DNA from: Solibacillus merdavium
GTDB taxonomy: Bacteria > Bacillota > Bacilli > Bacillales_A > Planococcaceae
NCBI RefSeq assembly: GCF_014836935.1
Contig: NZ_JACSPW010000004.1
Coordinates: 124,001 to 188,000, forward strand
DNA length: 64,000 bases
Direction of reading: 5' to 3'
Numbering within the stretch: the first letter of the stretch is position 1; the number at the start of each line of letters is the position of its first letter. Position numbers and translations under genes: made by a program. The notes below the pieces were generated by a model that was not told the DNA's origin, searched no databases, and saw only the letters and a program-made list of their open reading frames with translations. Below, piece after piece: positions 43,761 to 52,653 of the stretch.

Positions 43761-43791
43761 AGTTATTTAAAATAATTAGTTAAAAAGATGA

Positions 43792-45981
43792 TTAATCATC
43801 AAATTTCATACCTTTTAGTAAATCTGCAAATGCATTATTAATCGGCTCTGCTTCTTTTTCTTGCTCTTTTAAATACTTTTGGACACTACGCTTGTCCACT
43901 TTGCCGCCACCTTCTTTTTTACGGCGCGCTTCAAAGGCTGATAATTTTTCACGGTAACCGCATTTACACACGAAAATTTGACCATCGCCTTGTCCGTGTA
44001 ATTCAAGCTTTTTCTTACATTGCGGACAACGGGCGTTCGTTACGCGGGAGACATTTTTACGGTGACCACACTCACGATCCTGACATACGAGCATTTTGCC
44101 TTTTTTCCCATTCACTTCAAGCATAGGTTTTCCACAATCCGGACAGGATTTTGTTGAAATATTATCGTGCTTGAACTTTTTGTCGCTCTTTTTTATGTCC
44201 GAAACAATGGCTTTTGTATGTTGCTTCATTTCATTAATGAACGTATCTTTTTTCAGCTTACCGTTAGCAATTAGCTCAAGCTTTTGCTCCCACTCGGCTG
44301 TCGTTTCAGGAGATTTTAGCTCGTTTGGTACTAAGTCTAATAACTGACGGCCCTTTGATGTAATGTGAATATCTTTCCCGCGTTTTTCGATAAGGAAGGA
44401 ATTAAATAATTTATCGATAATATCGGCACGGGTTGCAACTGTACCTAATCCACCGGTTGATTTTAATGTATCGGCAAGCTTTTTATTTTGTGTATTCATA
44501 TATTTAGACGGATTTTCCATTGCTGTTAGTATTGTAGCCTCTGTGAAACGAGCTGGTGGCTTCGTTTGTCCGGAAGTTTGAGCAAGTAAATTAACCTTCA
44601 GTATTTGTCCTTTTTCAAGACGTGGTAATAATTGTTCCTTCACGTCTTCATTTAAATCTTCATCGTCAAATCGATTTGAGTAAACTTCTTTCCATCCAGC
44701 AGAAAGCACCGTTTTACCGCGCGCAATGAACTTCTCCTTACCAATTTGGGCCTGTACTGTTAATTGCTCAAATTCATGTGCCGGGAAAAGAACAGCCAGA
44801 AAACGCTTAACGACTAAATCATAAATTTTACGCTCTTTATCCGTGAAATTCGCAAAGTTAACATATTCTTCAGTTGGAATGATAGCGTGATGATCTGAAA
44901 CTTTGCTGTCATCTACAAAAGATTTATTTGCTTTAATTGGTCTCGTTAATACCTTATTTGCCAATGTACGATATTCACCTACGCTACATGCTTTTAGGCG
45001 CTCTGGCAATGTACTAACGATATCAGATGAAAGATAGCGAGAATCTGTACGTGGATACGTTAGAACTTTATGCGACTCATACAGCTTTTGCATAATGTTT
45101 AGCGTTTCTTTTGCAGAATAGCCAAATAGTTTATTCGCGTCACGCTGTAATTCTGTTAAATCATAAAGCCCCGGTGAAAACGTTTTTTTCGGCTTTCGTT
45201 CCACATCGATTACTTTGGCATCCTGCTTGTCCAGGTCATTAACAATCGAATCGATCTTTTCTTTATTAAAGTTACGTGAATTGCCAGTAGCATCTTGCCA
45301 CGTTAATTTTAATTCTTTCGTTTGTGCCTCGATACCGTAGTATGTTTGAGCTTTAAAGTGCTTTATTTCATCTTCGCGTGCTGCCACCATTGCGACAACA
45401 GGAGTTTGCACGCGCCCTGTGTTTAGCTGTGCATTAAATTTCGTCGATAACGCACGACTTGCATTCAGCCCGATATACCAGTCCGCCTCACTTCGGGCTA
45501 CCGCTGCATGATAAAGGTTTTCATACGCTTTGCCTGGCTTTAAATTCGCAAAGCCTTCTTTGATTGCTTTATCGGTAACGGAAGAAATCCATAGGCGCTT
45601 AATCGGCTTATTCACTTTTGTACGGTCTATAATCCAACGTGCTACAAGCTCTCCTTCACGTCCCGCATCTGTTGCGATAATGATTTCATTGACATCACCA
45701 CGTGTAAGCTGTGATTTTACCGCATTATATTGCTTGCTCGTCTGTTTAATAGTTGTTAATTTCAAACGTTCCGGAAGCATTGGTAAATCTTCCAGCTTCC
45801 ATTGTTTATATTTTTCATCATAGCTTTCAGGATCTGCCAATGTCACTAAATGTCCTAGCGCCCATGTGACAATGTATTTATCCCCTTCTAAAAAGCCATT
45901 TCCTTTTTTATGACACTTCAGTACATTCGCAATGTCTCGTGCAACTGAAGGTTTCTCTGCCAATACTAAACTTTTAGCCAT
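43792..45981 (-). CDS. topB: DNA topoisomerase III
   Basis: About 729 residues, type IA topoisomerase. TOPRIM: LVLAEKPSVARDIANVL, metal site ATDAGREGELVAR; active-site Tyr309 in VLTYPRTDSRYLS; C-terminal two zinc ribbons CPDCGKPM...CQDRECG and CPQCKKKL...CKCGY, ending in a charged tail. Relaxes or decatenates DNA. ATG 45981 with AAAGGA 9 nt upstream; the ORF extends to 46014 without a better site. Not co-transcribed with recQ or other genes. The 46015-46310 stretch upstream is AT-rich without a gene. Confidence 0.95.
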   Translation of the reverse strand: MAKSLVLAEKPSVARDIANVLKCHKKGNGFLEGDKYIVTWALGHLVTLADPESYDEKYKQWKLEDLPMLPERLKLTTIKQTSKQYNAVKSQLTRGDVNEIIIATDAGREGELVARWIIDRTKVNKPIKRLWISSVTDKAIKEGFANLKPGKAYENLYHAAVARSEADWYIGLNASRALSTKFNAQLNTGRVQTPVVAMVAAREDEIKHFKAQTYYGIEAQTKELKLTWQDATGNSRNFNKEKIDSIVNDLDKQDAKVIDVERKPKKTFSPGLYDLTELQRDANKLFGYSAKETLNIMQKLYESHKVLTYPRTDSRYLSSDIVSTLPERLKACSVGEYRTLANKVLTRPIKANKSFVDDSKVSDHHAIIPTEEYVNFANFTDKERKIYDLVVKRFLAVLFPAHEFEQLTVQAQIGKEKFIARGKTVLSAGWKEVYSNRFDDEDLNEDVKEQLLPRLEKGQILKVNLLAQTSGQTKPPARFTEATILTAMENPSKYMNTQNKKLADTLKSTGGLGTVATRADIIDKLFNSFLIEKRGKDIHITSKGRQLLDLVPNELKSPETTAEWEQKLELIANGKLKKDTFINEMKQHTKAIVSDIKKSDKKFKHDNISTKSCPDCGKPMLEVNGKKGKMLVCQDRECGHRKNVSRVTNARCPQCKKKLELHGQGDGQIFVCKCGYREKLSAFEARRKKEGGGKVDKRSVQKYLKEQEKEAEPINNAFADLLKGMKFDD

Positions 45982-46310
45982 CGTACACAATCCTTTCATA
46001 CCTCTTTGAACCAACTATACCATACATTAATTAAGCCTTGGCGTAATTGTGTCTAACGTTGTGCTGACTTGTTGTTTAGCAAACCGAATCTCCTAATTAT
46101 GTAAAATAAATGTATATTATACTTCAATTAATTTCCATTTAATTTAATTTATTGTAAAAATAACCTTTATTTTTAATAAATACGCAAAATTTTATCCATT
46201 CCATCAAAATTTAAGTGGTAAAATAAGATTATTTCCGATATAATTTAATCGTTCTTTCCCTTCATTTGTATGAAAAATCAAAAATTTCACCTCTTTTCGA
46301 GAAAAATTAG

Positions 46311-46339
46311 TAGACAGTTGGATAATCTTGTTATACAAT
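46311..46339 (+). promoter_or_regulatory. Cold-shock gene promoter
   Basis: TAGACA, 17-bp spacer, TACAAT: both one base off consensus. Predicts a ~130-nt leader. Confidence 0.65.
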
Positions 46340-46374
46340 AAGAGTAATTAAATTGCTTAAGCTGTTTACGATTA

Positions 46375-46431
46375 ATTCACATATTAAAAAAGTGAACGTG
46401 TACGCTCCCTTTTTTAATGTGTGAATTTTTT
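46375..46431 (+). promoter_or_regulatory. Leader hairpin with U tract before the cold-shock gene
   Basis: ATTCACATATTAAAAAAG pairs with CTTTTTTAATGTGTGAAT (one mismatch), loop ~16 nt, then TTTTTT. It has all marks of an intrinsic terminator but lies in the middle of the predicted csp leader, so it may be an attenuator or cold-responsive switch. Confidence 0.6.
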
Positions 46432-46478
46432 TATACATTTAGCAATTCAATAATTAATTTTTTTGGAGGTTTTCTCTC

Positions 46479-46679
46479 ATGCAACAAGGTACAGTAAAAT
46501 GGTTTAACTCAGAAAAAGGTTTCGGTTTCATCGAAGTTGAAGGCGGTAACGATGTATTCGTACACTTCTCAGCTATCCAAGGCGAAGGTTTCAAAACTTT
46601 AGACGAAGGTCAAAAAGTTGAATTCGACGTTGAAGAAGGCAACCGTGGCCCACAAGCTACTAACGTAACTAAACTTTAA
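46479..46679 (+). CDS. cspA: Cold-shock protein CspA family
   Basis: 66 residues, single OB fold. RNP1 [10 protein letters not shown] and RNP2 VFVHFSAIQ are intact. RNA chaperone that melts secondary structure, abundant in cold or fast growth. GGAGG 12-13 nt before ATG. Unusually long leader with a terminator-like hairpin suggests post-initiation control. Codon use is strongly biased toward optimal codons, as expected for a highly expressed gene. Confidence 0.95.
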   Translation: MQQGTVKWFNSEKGFGFIEVEGGNDVFVHFSAIQGEGFKTLDEGQKVEFDVEEGNRGPQATNVTKL

Positions 46680-46709
46680 TTTTAACGATTTAAGTATATA
46701 GTTAGTTGC

Positions 46710-46747
46710 AAGAAGCATACTCAATATGAGTATGCTTCTTTTTTTAT
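46710..46747 (+). terminator. Terminator of cspA
   Basis: AGAAGCATACTCA.TA.TGAGTATGCTTCT followed by TTTTTT. Confidence 0.9.
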
Positions 46748-46863
46748 AGTTTCATAATGAACGAATAAAGAAGTTTGCCCTTTAAACATGACACTTCCCT
46801 TTTGCTTTAAGGTTTTGACATCAAAAAAGAGCTTCCCGAAGTAAATTCAGAAAGCCCCATATA

Positions 46864-47574
46864 CTATAAGTCTTTTGTACGTTTATTAAACAGTACTACC
46901 GATATTGCGATTGCACCTGCTGTCCATGCAGTGATAATGCTAAATGCACCTATTAACTCAGTGAATGCTGCATTTGCCTGTGACAGCTCTGCCAATCGTA
47001 TCAATTGTGTACTCGGTAAAACTTCGACAATTTTGTATAATAAATGATCTTCTCCTAAAGCCAATGCCAATGGACCGAATGTAAAAATAATCATTACTGG
47101 TAGAACAGCTAAAGAAGCTTCCATAATGGACTTTGTAAATAAGCCGCAAATTGTTCCTAACGCCAAGTAGAAAGCTGTCGAAAGCGCTAAAGCAAGCGCG
47201 ATTACTATAATCTGCTTCGGTGCAAACCCTACTAAATAGCAAGATACGGCTAAAATAATGCCTGTCATTAAAAATACTAGTAAGCTTTTGCCAAATAATA
47301 TATCAAATGTTGACGCCGGCGACATCATTAAACCACGTAGCGTATTCCTTTCTTTCTCCTCTGCAATCAGACATGCCTGAACATACGTAGTTACCATTGA
47401 AAGTGTTATATTCAAAGGCAAAAAGTACATATCAATGGAATTAGAGCCAACACGTCCATAAAAAAGCGCTAAAACTAGCGGCATAAGTACAACGGAAGAT
47501 ATTACATAATTACGGGAAAACTCTTTATAGTCCTTCATGAAAATGGCTTGAATACGTTTTACTGAAATGTTCAT
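46864..47574 (-). CDS. ABC-2 type transporter permease
   Basis: 236 residues, six membrane segments. AIFMKDYKEFSRNYVISSVV start and EEKERNTLRGLMMSPAS are standard ABC-2 permease motifs. Abuts the ATPase gene (47574) and probably forms an exporter with it. Next upstream is the LytTR-domain regulator, which likely controls the pair. Substrate unknown. Confidence 0.85.
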   Translation of the reverse strand: MNISVKRIQAIFMKDYKEFSRNYVISSVVLMPLVLALFYGRVGSNSIDMYFLPLNITLSMVTTYVQACLIAEEKERNTLRGLMMSPASTFDILFGKSLLVFLMTGIILAVSCYLVGFAPKQIIVIALALALSTAFYLALGTICGLFTKSIMEASLAVLPVMIIFTFGPLALALGEDHLLYKIVEVLPSTQLIRLAELSQANAAFTELIGAFSIITAWTAGAIAISVVLFNKRTKDL

Positions 47575-48419
47575 TATAAATCACTCCCTGTTATTTGTAC
47601 GAAAATATCGCCTAATGTTGGTTCATTGGAATACATACGTGACACACGCTTTGCCTTCATCCACTCCATTAATTGCACCGCACCCTGTTCGCCATTATAG
47701 ACAACATGATTTTCTCCATTTTCCAGTTCTACTGTAAATGAGTGGTCACTATATTTTTTCTTTAGAGCAAGTGGTGTATCAATTTCTCGAATTTCGCCTT
47801 TATGTAAGAAGGCAACACGATTACATAGCAACTCTGCTTCTTCCATATTATGTGTTGTTAAAAAGATCGTCGTACCTAACTCATTTAATTTACGAAGCCC
47901 GTTATAAATATGCTGGGCATTTACTGGATCGAGCGCAGATGTAGGTTCATCCAAAAACAGCAATGGCGGTTTATGCATAATTGTGCGGGCTAAAACAACA
48001 CGCTGCATCATCCCTTTGGAAAGCTGATTAACTTTCTTTTTACGATCCTTCTGCAAATTCACGAATGCCAATGCTTCTTCTATTGTACTTTTAGGCAAGT
48101 TGTATAACTGACTGTACAGTAATAAATTTTCTTCAATAGAGAGACGTTGATATAGCCCACTATTGTCTGATAAAATGCCAAACTTCGATTTATTGTGCCC
48201 TTTATTCATTTCACTGGCTGGCTGTCCAAAAACGGATACTTGACCGCCTGTATGTGTTAACTGTGCTGTCATTATTTTAATTGTTGTCGTTTTCCCTGAG
48301 CCGCTTGGACCAAGAAAGCCGAAAATTTCTCCTTTACGAATGGAAAAGGAAACATTTTTCAATGCCTCTTCCTTTCCATACTTCATCTGTAGGTTTTGCA
48401 CCTCAATAATCGCTGTCAT
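47574..48419 (-). CDS. ABC transporter ATPase
   Basis: 281 residues. Walker A GPSGSGKTT, signature LSKGMMQRVVLAR, Walker B LLFLDEPTSALDPVN, H-loop LTTHNMEEAELL. Fits drug or lantibiotic exporters with ABC-2 permeases. ATG with GGGAGG upstream. 146 bp after the LytTR gene; this gap carries the promoter region but I could not settle LytTR half-sites. Confidence 0.88.
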   Translation of the reverse strand: MTAIIEVQNLQMKYGKEEALKNVSFSIRKGEIFGFLGPSGSGKTTTIKIMTAQLTHTGGQVSVFGQPASEMNKGHNKSKFGILSDNSGLYQRLSIEENLLLYSQLYNLPKSTIEEALAFVNLQKDRKKKVNQLSKGMMQRVVLARTIMHKPPLLFLDEPTSALDPVNAQHIYNGLRKLNELGTTIFLTTHNMEEAELLCNRVAFLHKGEIREIDTPLALKKKYSDHSFTVELENGENHVVYNGEQGAVQLMEWMKAKRVSRMYSNEPTLGDIFVQITGSDL

Positions 48420-48565
48420 TTTATTTCCTCCCTTGAAATCGTTGATACCATTAATTTAAAGGAAGGAAGCAATCACTGCATTATAATATCGGTGAATTGT
48501 CGCTTTATAGGGTTGTTTGGTGTTATAAATCGATGAGTGGTACAAACTATTTCCCAGGAAATCTG

Positions 48566-49504
48566 TTATATTCCGACAATTTCTTTTAGTTCCGAAAGCT
48601 TTGTTCTTGAAAGGGGCACCTCTAATTTCCCTGTACCTTGCAGCGATAGACTATAGCTATTGCGTGTCCATGAGATTATTTCCCTTACTTTTTGCAAATT
48701 GACGATATATGAGCGGTGACAGCGGAAAAAACCGAAATGATGTAGTCGTTTTTCCAGCTCACTCAATGTTAATGTACATGGATATGCTTCTCCAGCAACA
48801 TATACAAATACTTCCCCTTCGACACTTTCAATATAGTCAATTTCTGGTGGATTAAATAGGATGATTTTTTCATTTTTTTTCGTTGGAATCTTTTCAATTT
48901 TCAACTGAATCGTTTCAATCGATCCTTGTCCTTGTTCCTGTTGCTCTTCTTTAACGTCCATTTTATGTAAGCCTTCTTCATCCAGTCTTAATATTTCGCC
49001 TTCCGAATTAATTAAGTGCTCTAAATTATTCGATAGTAACACTACTTTTTTACCTGCAAGCTGAATTTGTATGATTAAATGCATAAGAACTTTGCGTTCA
49101 ACTTGCTGTAAATTTTGAAAGGGTTCAATTAAAATAATTGCTTCCTTCCGTTGTACATAAGCCTTTAAAAAACTAAGTACTTGGCGTTCACCAGAAGTTA
49201 ATTCATTTACACGGATTTTTTTAAATTGTTCCAAGCCAAATGCCTTCATAAGAGTCTCGACAGAATCGTCCATATTATGTAATTTTAAATAGAACTGAAA
49301 CGTTTCCTCTACAGTTAATCGCTCGTAATGCCCTTCTTCATGTGCATGGACGTAAACTTTAGGCATTTTCAATAGTTGCTGCTTTAAAAGATTCATTTTT
49401 GTTACGTCTGTATAAATATTGACTAAAGGTTTTTCTGCAAATAGTTCCACTGCAGGTAAAAGTACCTCCCCAAACTCCTCAATTACTTCAATAGTTAATT
49501 TCAA
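48566..49504 (-). CDS. Degenerate ABC-ATPase domain fused to a LytTR DNA-binding domain
   Basis: 312 residues. Residues ~1-185 align with the second half of an ABC ATPase: VEETFQFYLKLHNM (helical region), signature-like LTSGERQVLSFLKAY (102-116) and Walker B-like AIILIEPF (122-129). But there is no Walker A P-loop, and the usual catalytic Asp-Glu is Ile-Glu. Residues ~212-312 are a LytTR domain with FFRCHRSYIVNLQKV. So it is probably a non-hydrolytic regulator built from an ABC protein, controlling the ABC genes just downstream on the same strand. The architecture occurs in Firmicutes but is little studied. Confidence 0.8.
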   Translation of the reverse strand: MKLTIEVIEEFGEVLLPAVELFAEKPLVNIYTDVTKMNLLKQQLLKMPKVYVHAHEEGHYERLTVEETFQFYLKLHNMDDSVETLMKAFGLEQFKKIRVNELTSGERQVLSFLKAYVQRKEAIILIEPFQNLQQVERKVLMHLIIQIQLAGKKVVLLSNNLEHLINSEGEILRLDEEGLHKMDVKEEQQEQGQGSIETIQLKIEKIPTKKNEKIILFNPPEIDYIESVEGEVFVYVAGEAYPCTLTLSELEKRLHHFGFFRCHRSYIVNLQKVREIISWTRNSYSLSLQGTGKLEVPLSRTKLSELKEIVGI

Positions 49505-49582
49505 TATCGTACACCTCGTTCAAATGGGTATTTTATAAAACATTATACTACTATTTCACAAATTTCCTATAAATGGTTTATT

Positions 49583-49621
49583 AAAAAAAGCTATTGCTTG
49601 AATGAATCAACACAATAGCTT
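49583..49621 (-). terminator. Terminator of the 49634-50800 aminotransferase gene
   Basis: AAGCTATTG pairs with CAATAGCTT; minus strand continues TTTTTTAATAA. Confidence 0.8.
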
Positions 49622-49633
49622 CGTTGTATGAAT

Positions 49634-50800
49634 TTATAAAATTTCCCCTAATCGTTTAATGCCTTCTTCAATAATTTCAGGGGTAGCATTTGTATAGTTA
49701 AGACGCATCGTATTTACTTCCTTTTTACCTGTGTAAAACGGGTTGCCCGGTACAAATGCTACTTTTTGATCCATTGCTTCATGGAATTTTTCAAGTGCAT
49801 TTACCCCTTCTGGCATCGTTACCCAGATGAACATACCGCCTTCAGGTTTTGTATAGGATACATACGGCGGGAAATATTTTTCCATTGCTGCTAACATCGT
49901 ATCCGATTGTTCCTTATAGAGGGCGATTATTTTTTCAACATGCTCCTCATAGGCGTTATTCGTTAAATAATGGTGCAAAGTGTATTGCGCGAAAATGTTC
50001 GTATGCAAATCAGATGCTTGCTTTGCTGTTTCGATATGACTTAAAAATTCATGGTTTTTCGTAAGCATATAGCCTAAGCGCATACCTGGTGCAACTGTTT
50101 TTGAAAAAGAACCTAATAGGACGCTATTTTCCATCTTACCTGCTGCAATATATGGTAAATGCTCACCTGTAAAACGCAGCTCGCCATATGGATCGTCTTC
50201 AATGAAAATGATATCTTCATTTTTTACCGCTTCATAAACTTCTTCCCGGCGCTTCTGTGTATAAGTTAAACCGGTTGGATTTTGGAAATTAGGTACTGTA
50301 TAAACCATTTTGACATTAGGTTTTTTCAGTGCTTCTTTCAATTCCGCTATATTTATACCTTCCGTTTCCAAAGTGACACCGTGGAAAGTCGGTTCGCGCA
50401 GTGTAAATGCCTGAATTGCCCCTAAGTATCCCGGTTCTTCTATAATTACGCCATCGCCTTTATTTAAAAGTACTTTTGAAATAAGTTCCAATGCCTGCTG
50501 TGATCCAGTTGTGATAAGCACATCATCAGCTGTATAATCCAGACCTGGCTGCTTTTTGTTATGTTTTTCTGCAATATACTGACGTAGTGGTAAATACCCT
50601 TGAGTCGTGGAATATTGGAAAACCTTCGCACCACTTTCATCAATCGCATGATTAACGGATTCTTTCAACTGTCCGATTGGAAATGAAATCGGATTTGGCA
50701 GTCCCCCGGCAAATGAAATGACATCCGCTGCGTCCGTTACTTTTAAAATATTACGGATAAATGATGATGGTGTGTTTAATATACTGTCAGAATACTGCAT
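49634..50800 (-). CDS. PLP-dependent aminotransferase (LysN/2-aminoadipate type)
   Basis: 388 residues, fold-type I. SFAGGLPNPISFP, TTGSQQALELISKV, VPNFQNPTGLTYT and the PLP lysine in LLGSFSKTVAPGMRLGYML fit the class of the 2-aminoadipate / branched-chain / aromatic aminotransferases related to MocR C-termini. The true substrate cannot be read from sequence. ATG with AGAAGAGAG upstream. Monocistronic. Confidence 0.87.
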   Translation of the reverse strand: MQYSDSILNTPSSFIRNILKVTDAADVISFAGGLPNPISFPIGQLKESVNHAIDESGAKVFQYSTTQGYLPLRQYIAEKHNKKQPGLDYTADDVLITTGSQQALELISKVLLNKGDGVIIEEPGYLGAIQAFTLREPTFHGVTLETEGINIAELKEALKKPNVKMVYTVPNFQNPTGLTYTQKRREEVYEAVKNEDIIFIEDDPYGELRFTGEHLPYIAAGKMENSVLLGSFSKTVAPGMRLGYMLTKNHEFLSHIETAKQASDLHTNIFAQYTLHHYLTNNAYEEHVEKIIALYKEQSDTMLAAMEKYFPPYVSYTKPEGGMFIWVTMPEGVNALEKFHEAMDQKVAFVPGNPFYTGKKEVNTMRLNYTNATPEIIEEGIKRLGEIL

Positions 50801-50866
50801 GTTAAATTCTCTCTTCTTTCAATTTAAATTTTCAAAATTTTATCACTTTTCAATCTATTACACAAG

Positions 50867-50897
50867 AGGCAAATATCATTTCAAAAGATACTTGCCT
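50867..50897 (-). terminator. Hairpin after the MFS gene
   Basis: AGGCAAATATC pairs with GATACTTGCCT (one mismatch); weak T run, so only a likely terminator. Confidence 0.45.
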
Positions 50898-50930
50898 ATC
50901 ATTAGTATATTTGTGACATAGATGCGTTAA

Positions 50931-52115
50931 TTACAGCACTTTCTTTCTCCCTACTAAAAAATAGTAAAGCGGGATGCAAATTAAGACAAGTGGAATCATA
51001 GAAGCAAAAATTACACGGTAAGTAGTATGTGCCTCTACCATCCCTAAAATAAACGGACCAATACCTAAACCTAAATCATAAAAAATAAAGTAGGTCGATG
51101 TTGCTAAACCAAATCGATGCGGCTCTGTTACTTTCACAGCAATTGTTTGGGCTATCGAGTTAAAGTTTCCATAACCAAGTCCTATCAAGGCAGCAGCTAC
51201 AAGTAACATCCAACTTGCTGAGGCTTGGCTAAATAGCAACATACCCACCGCAAAAATGATGAGACACGGATACACAATAATATTTGGTCCACGTAAATCC
51301 ATTAACTTCCCTGTATAAGGGCGTGAAATTATAATGACACAGGCATACGCCAAAAAGAAATAGCTTGAAGCTTCTACTAAATTAATTTCCCTAGAATAAA
51401 ACGTTAAAAATGACATTACACCTGAATAAGCAAAGCCAATTAATAACGCAACAAAAGAAATCGGTACTGCTTTCGGTTCAATAAATTTTTCAAGTAGCGA
51501 TAACTTTTGTGAGTGAAGTTCTGAATTAGTATTCTTTTGAGTTATTGATACTTTAACAAATAAAGAGGCGATTAATAAAAGTAGCGATAATACTGTATTT
51601 GTATAGAAAATAACATCAAAGCCATTTTCAAGTTTCATCATAAACATTCCTACAAATGGTCCTATTGCTGTCGCCAAAACAGCACTTAAGCTAAAGTAGC
51701 CAATTCCTTCTCCCTTACGTGTTGCAGGTAATATCGTGGCAACAATTGTCCCTGTTGCTGTACCAATTGTCCCAACTGCTACCCCTTGTAATAATCGGAT
51801 CACCAATAAATACGTAACACCCCACTCGAACAGATAAAGGGTTGTCGTAATAAAAAATACAATTAAACCAGTCATGAGTACTTTTTGTGGGCCACTATTC
51901 CCAATCAAGCGCCCTGCTCCTAATCGGCCGATTAACGTTCCAATAATAAAAATGCTCGATACGAGACCTGCAATACTTGTCGATACATGATACGTTTCGA
52001 CTGCATAGCTAGAGATCGTCACCATTAAGAGGAAAAATATTAAAATAGACATAAAATTAATGATTGATACTACAATAAAATCCTTTGTCCAAATAGGTTC
52101 TTTTACTTCATTCAT
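50931..52115 (-). CDS. MFS transporter, probable drug efflux
   Basis: 394 residues, twelve membrane segments. GRLGAGRLIGNSGPQKVLMT (loop 2-3 motif A) and RLLQGVAVGTIGTATGTIVA (motif B region) place it with DHA1-type 12-TM exporters (YfkF/YdhP-like). The start overlaps the marR stop by 4 nt, so both are made from one mRNA. Ligand unknown. Confidence 0.85.
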   Translation of the reverse strand: MNEVKEPIWTKDFIVVSIINFMSILIFFLLMVTISSYAVETYHVSTSIAGLVSSIFIIGTLIGRLGAGRLIGNSGPQKVLMTGLIVFFITTTLYLFEWGVTYLLVIRLLQGVAVGTIGTATGTIVATILPATRKGEGIGYFSLSAVLATAIGPFVGMFMMKLENGFDVIFYTNTVLSLLLLIASLFVKVSITQKNTNSELHSQKLSLLEKFIEPKAVPISFVALLIGFAYSGVMSFLTFYSREINLVEASSYFFLAYACVIIISRPYTGKLMDLRGPNIIVYPCLIIFAVGMLLFSQASASWMLLVAAALIGLGYGNFNSIAQTIAVKVTEPHRFGLATSTYFIFYDLGLGIGPFILGMVEAHTTYRVIFASMIPLVLICIPLYYFLVGRKKVL

Positions 52116-52528
52116 AATAAACCTTCTTTCAATAACTGTTCCATTTCATTTAAGGCTTGCTGAAATTTTTGTCGTTGCGCTTCAGTCAGCGTACTTAATA
52201 ACCGCTGTTGCAGTAGTTTAATTTCGGGGAATATAATTCCATACAAGTTCTCTCCGCTTTCAGTTAAACTCAAGTATTTTTCACGCTTGTCTTCCCCGTA
52301 CTTTATTTGAATTAGTCCATGTCGGGTTAATGTTTTGACATTTGCTGATACGGTCGGTTTTTCAACATCCCAGTATTTTGCTATTTGACTTGTTGTCGTT
52401 AAACCATGCTCCATTAAATAATGTAAAAGCGACCAGTTAGCATTCGATAATTCATGCGGAGCTAAAATAGCGGATAACTGTGCCGTATAACGTTTATGAA
52501 AACGATGTATTTGTAAAAAGAATGTCAT
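52112..52528 (-). CDS. MarR-family repressor
   Basis: 138 residues. Winged helix: LSNANWSLLHYLMEHGLTTT, then SQIAKYWDVEKPTVSANVKT and GEDKREKYLSLTESGE. Forms an operon with the MFS exporter. A 25-bp perfect palindrome overlapping its promoter region is the likely operator for autorepression. Confidence 0.9.
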   Translation of the reverse strand: MTFFLQIHRFHKRYTAQLSAILAPHELSNANWSLLHYLMEHGLTTTSQIAKYWDVEKPTVSANVKTLTRHGLIQIKYGEDKREKYLSLTESGENLYGIIFPEIKLLQQRLLSTLTEAQRQKFQQALNEMEQLLKEGLL

Positions 52529-52546
52529 GTCACTTCTTCCTCCGAA

Positions 52547-52571
52547 AATTAGTTAGTTAGACTAACTAATT
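52547..52571. promoter_or_regulatory. MarR operator: 25-bp perfect palindrome
   Basis: Arms AATTAGTTAGT and ACTAACTAATT around TAG. It starts 19 bp upstream of the marR start codon. TTAGTTAGN-type palindromes are typical MarR sites. Confidence 0.8.
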
Positions 52572-52611
52572 AAATAGAACTTTGCATTCTTTGTCAAGAT
52601 GTAAAAAAAAA

Positions 52612-52648
52612 TAGAAAAACACGTCTCGGAAAATTTTCCGAAACGTGT
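52612..52648 (-). terminator. Terminator of uppP
   Basis: ACACGTCTCGGAAAA pairs with TTTTCCGAAACGTGT (one mismatch); minus strand continues TTTTTCTATTTTTT. Confidence 0.85.
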
Positions 52649-52653
52649 AAGAC

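Noticed and set aside
48420-48565. LytTR binding half-sites upstream of the ABC ATPase gene
   Set aside because: I looked for paired direct repeats near 48480-48540 but could not find a pair that matches the known LytTR pattern convincingly.
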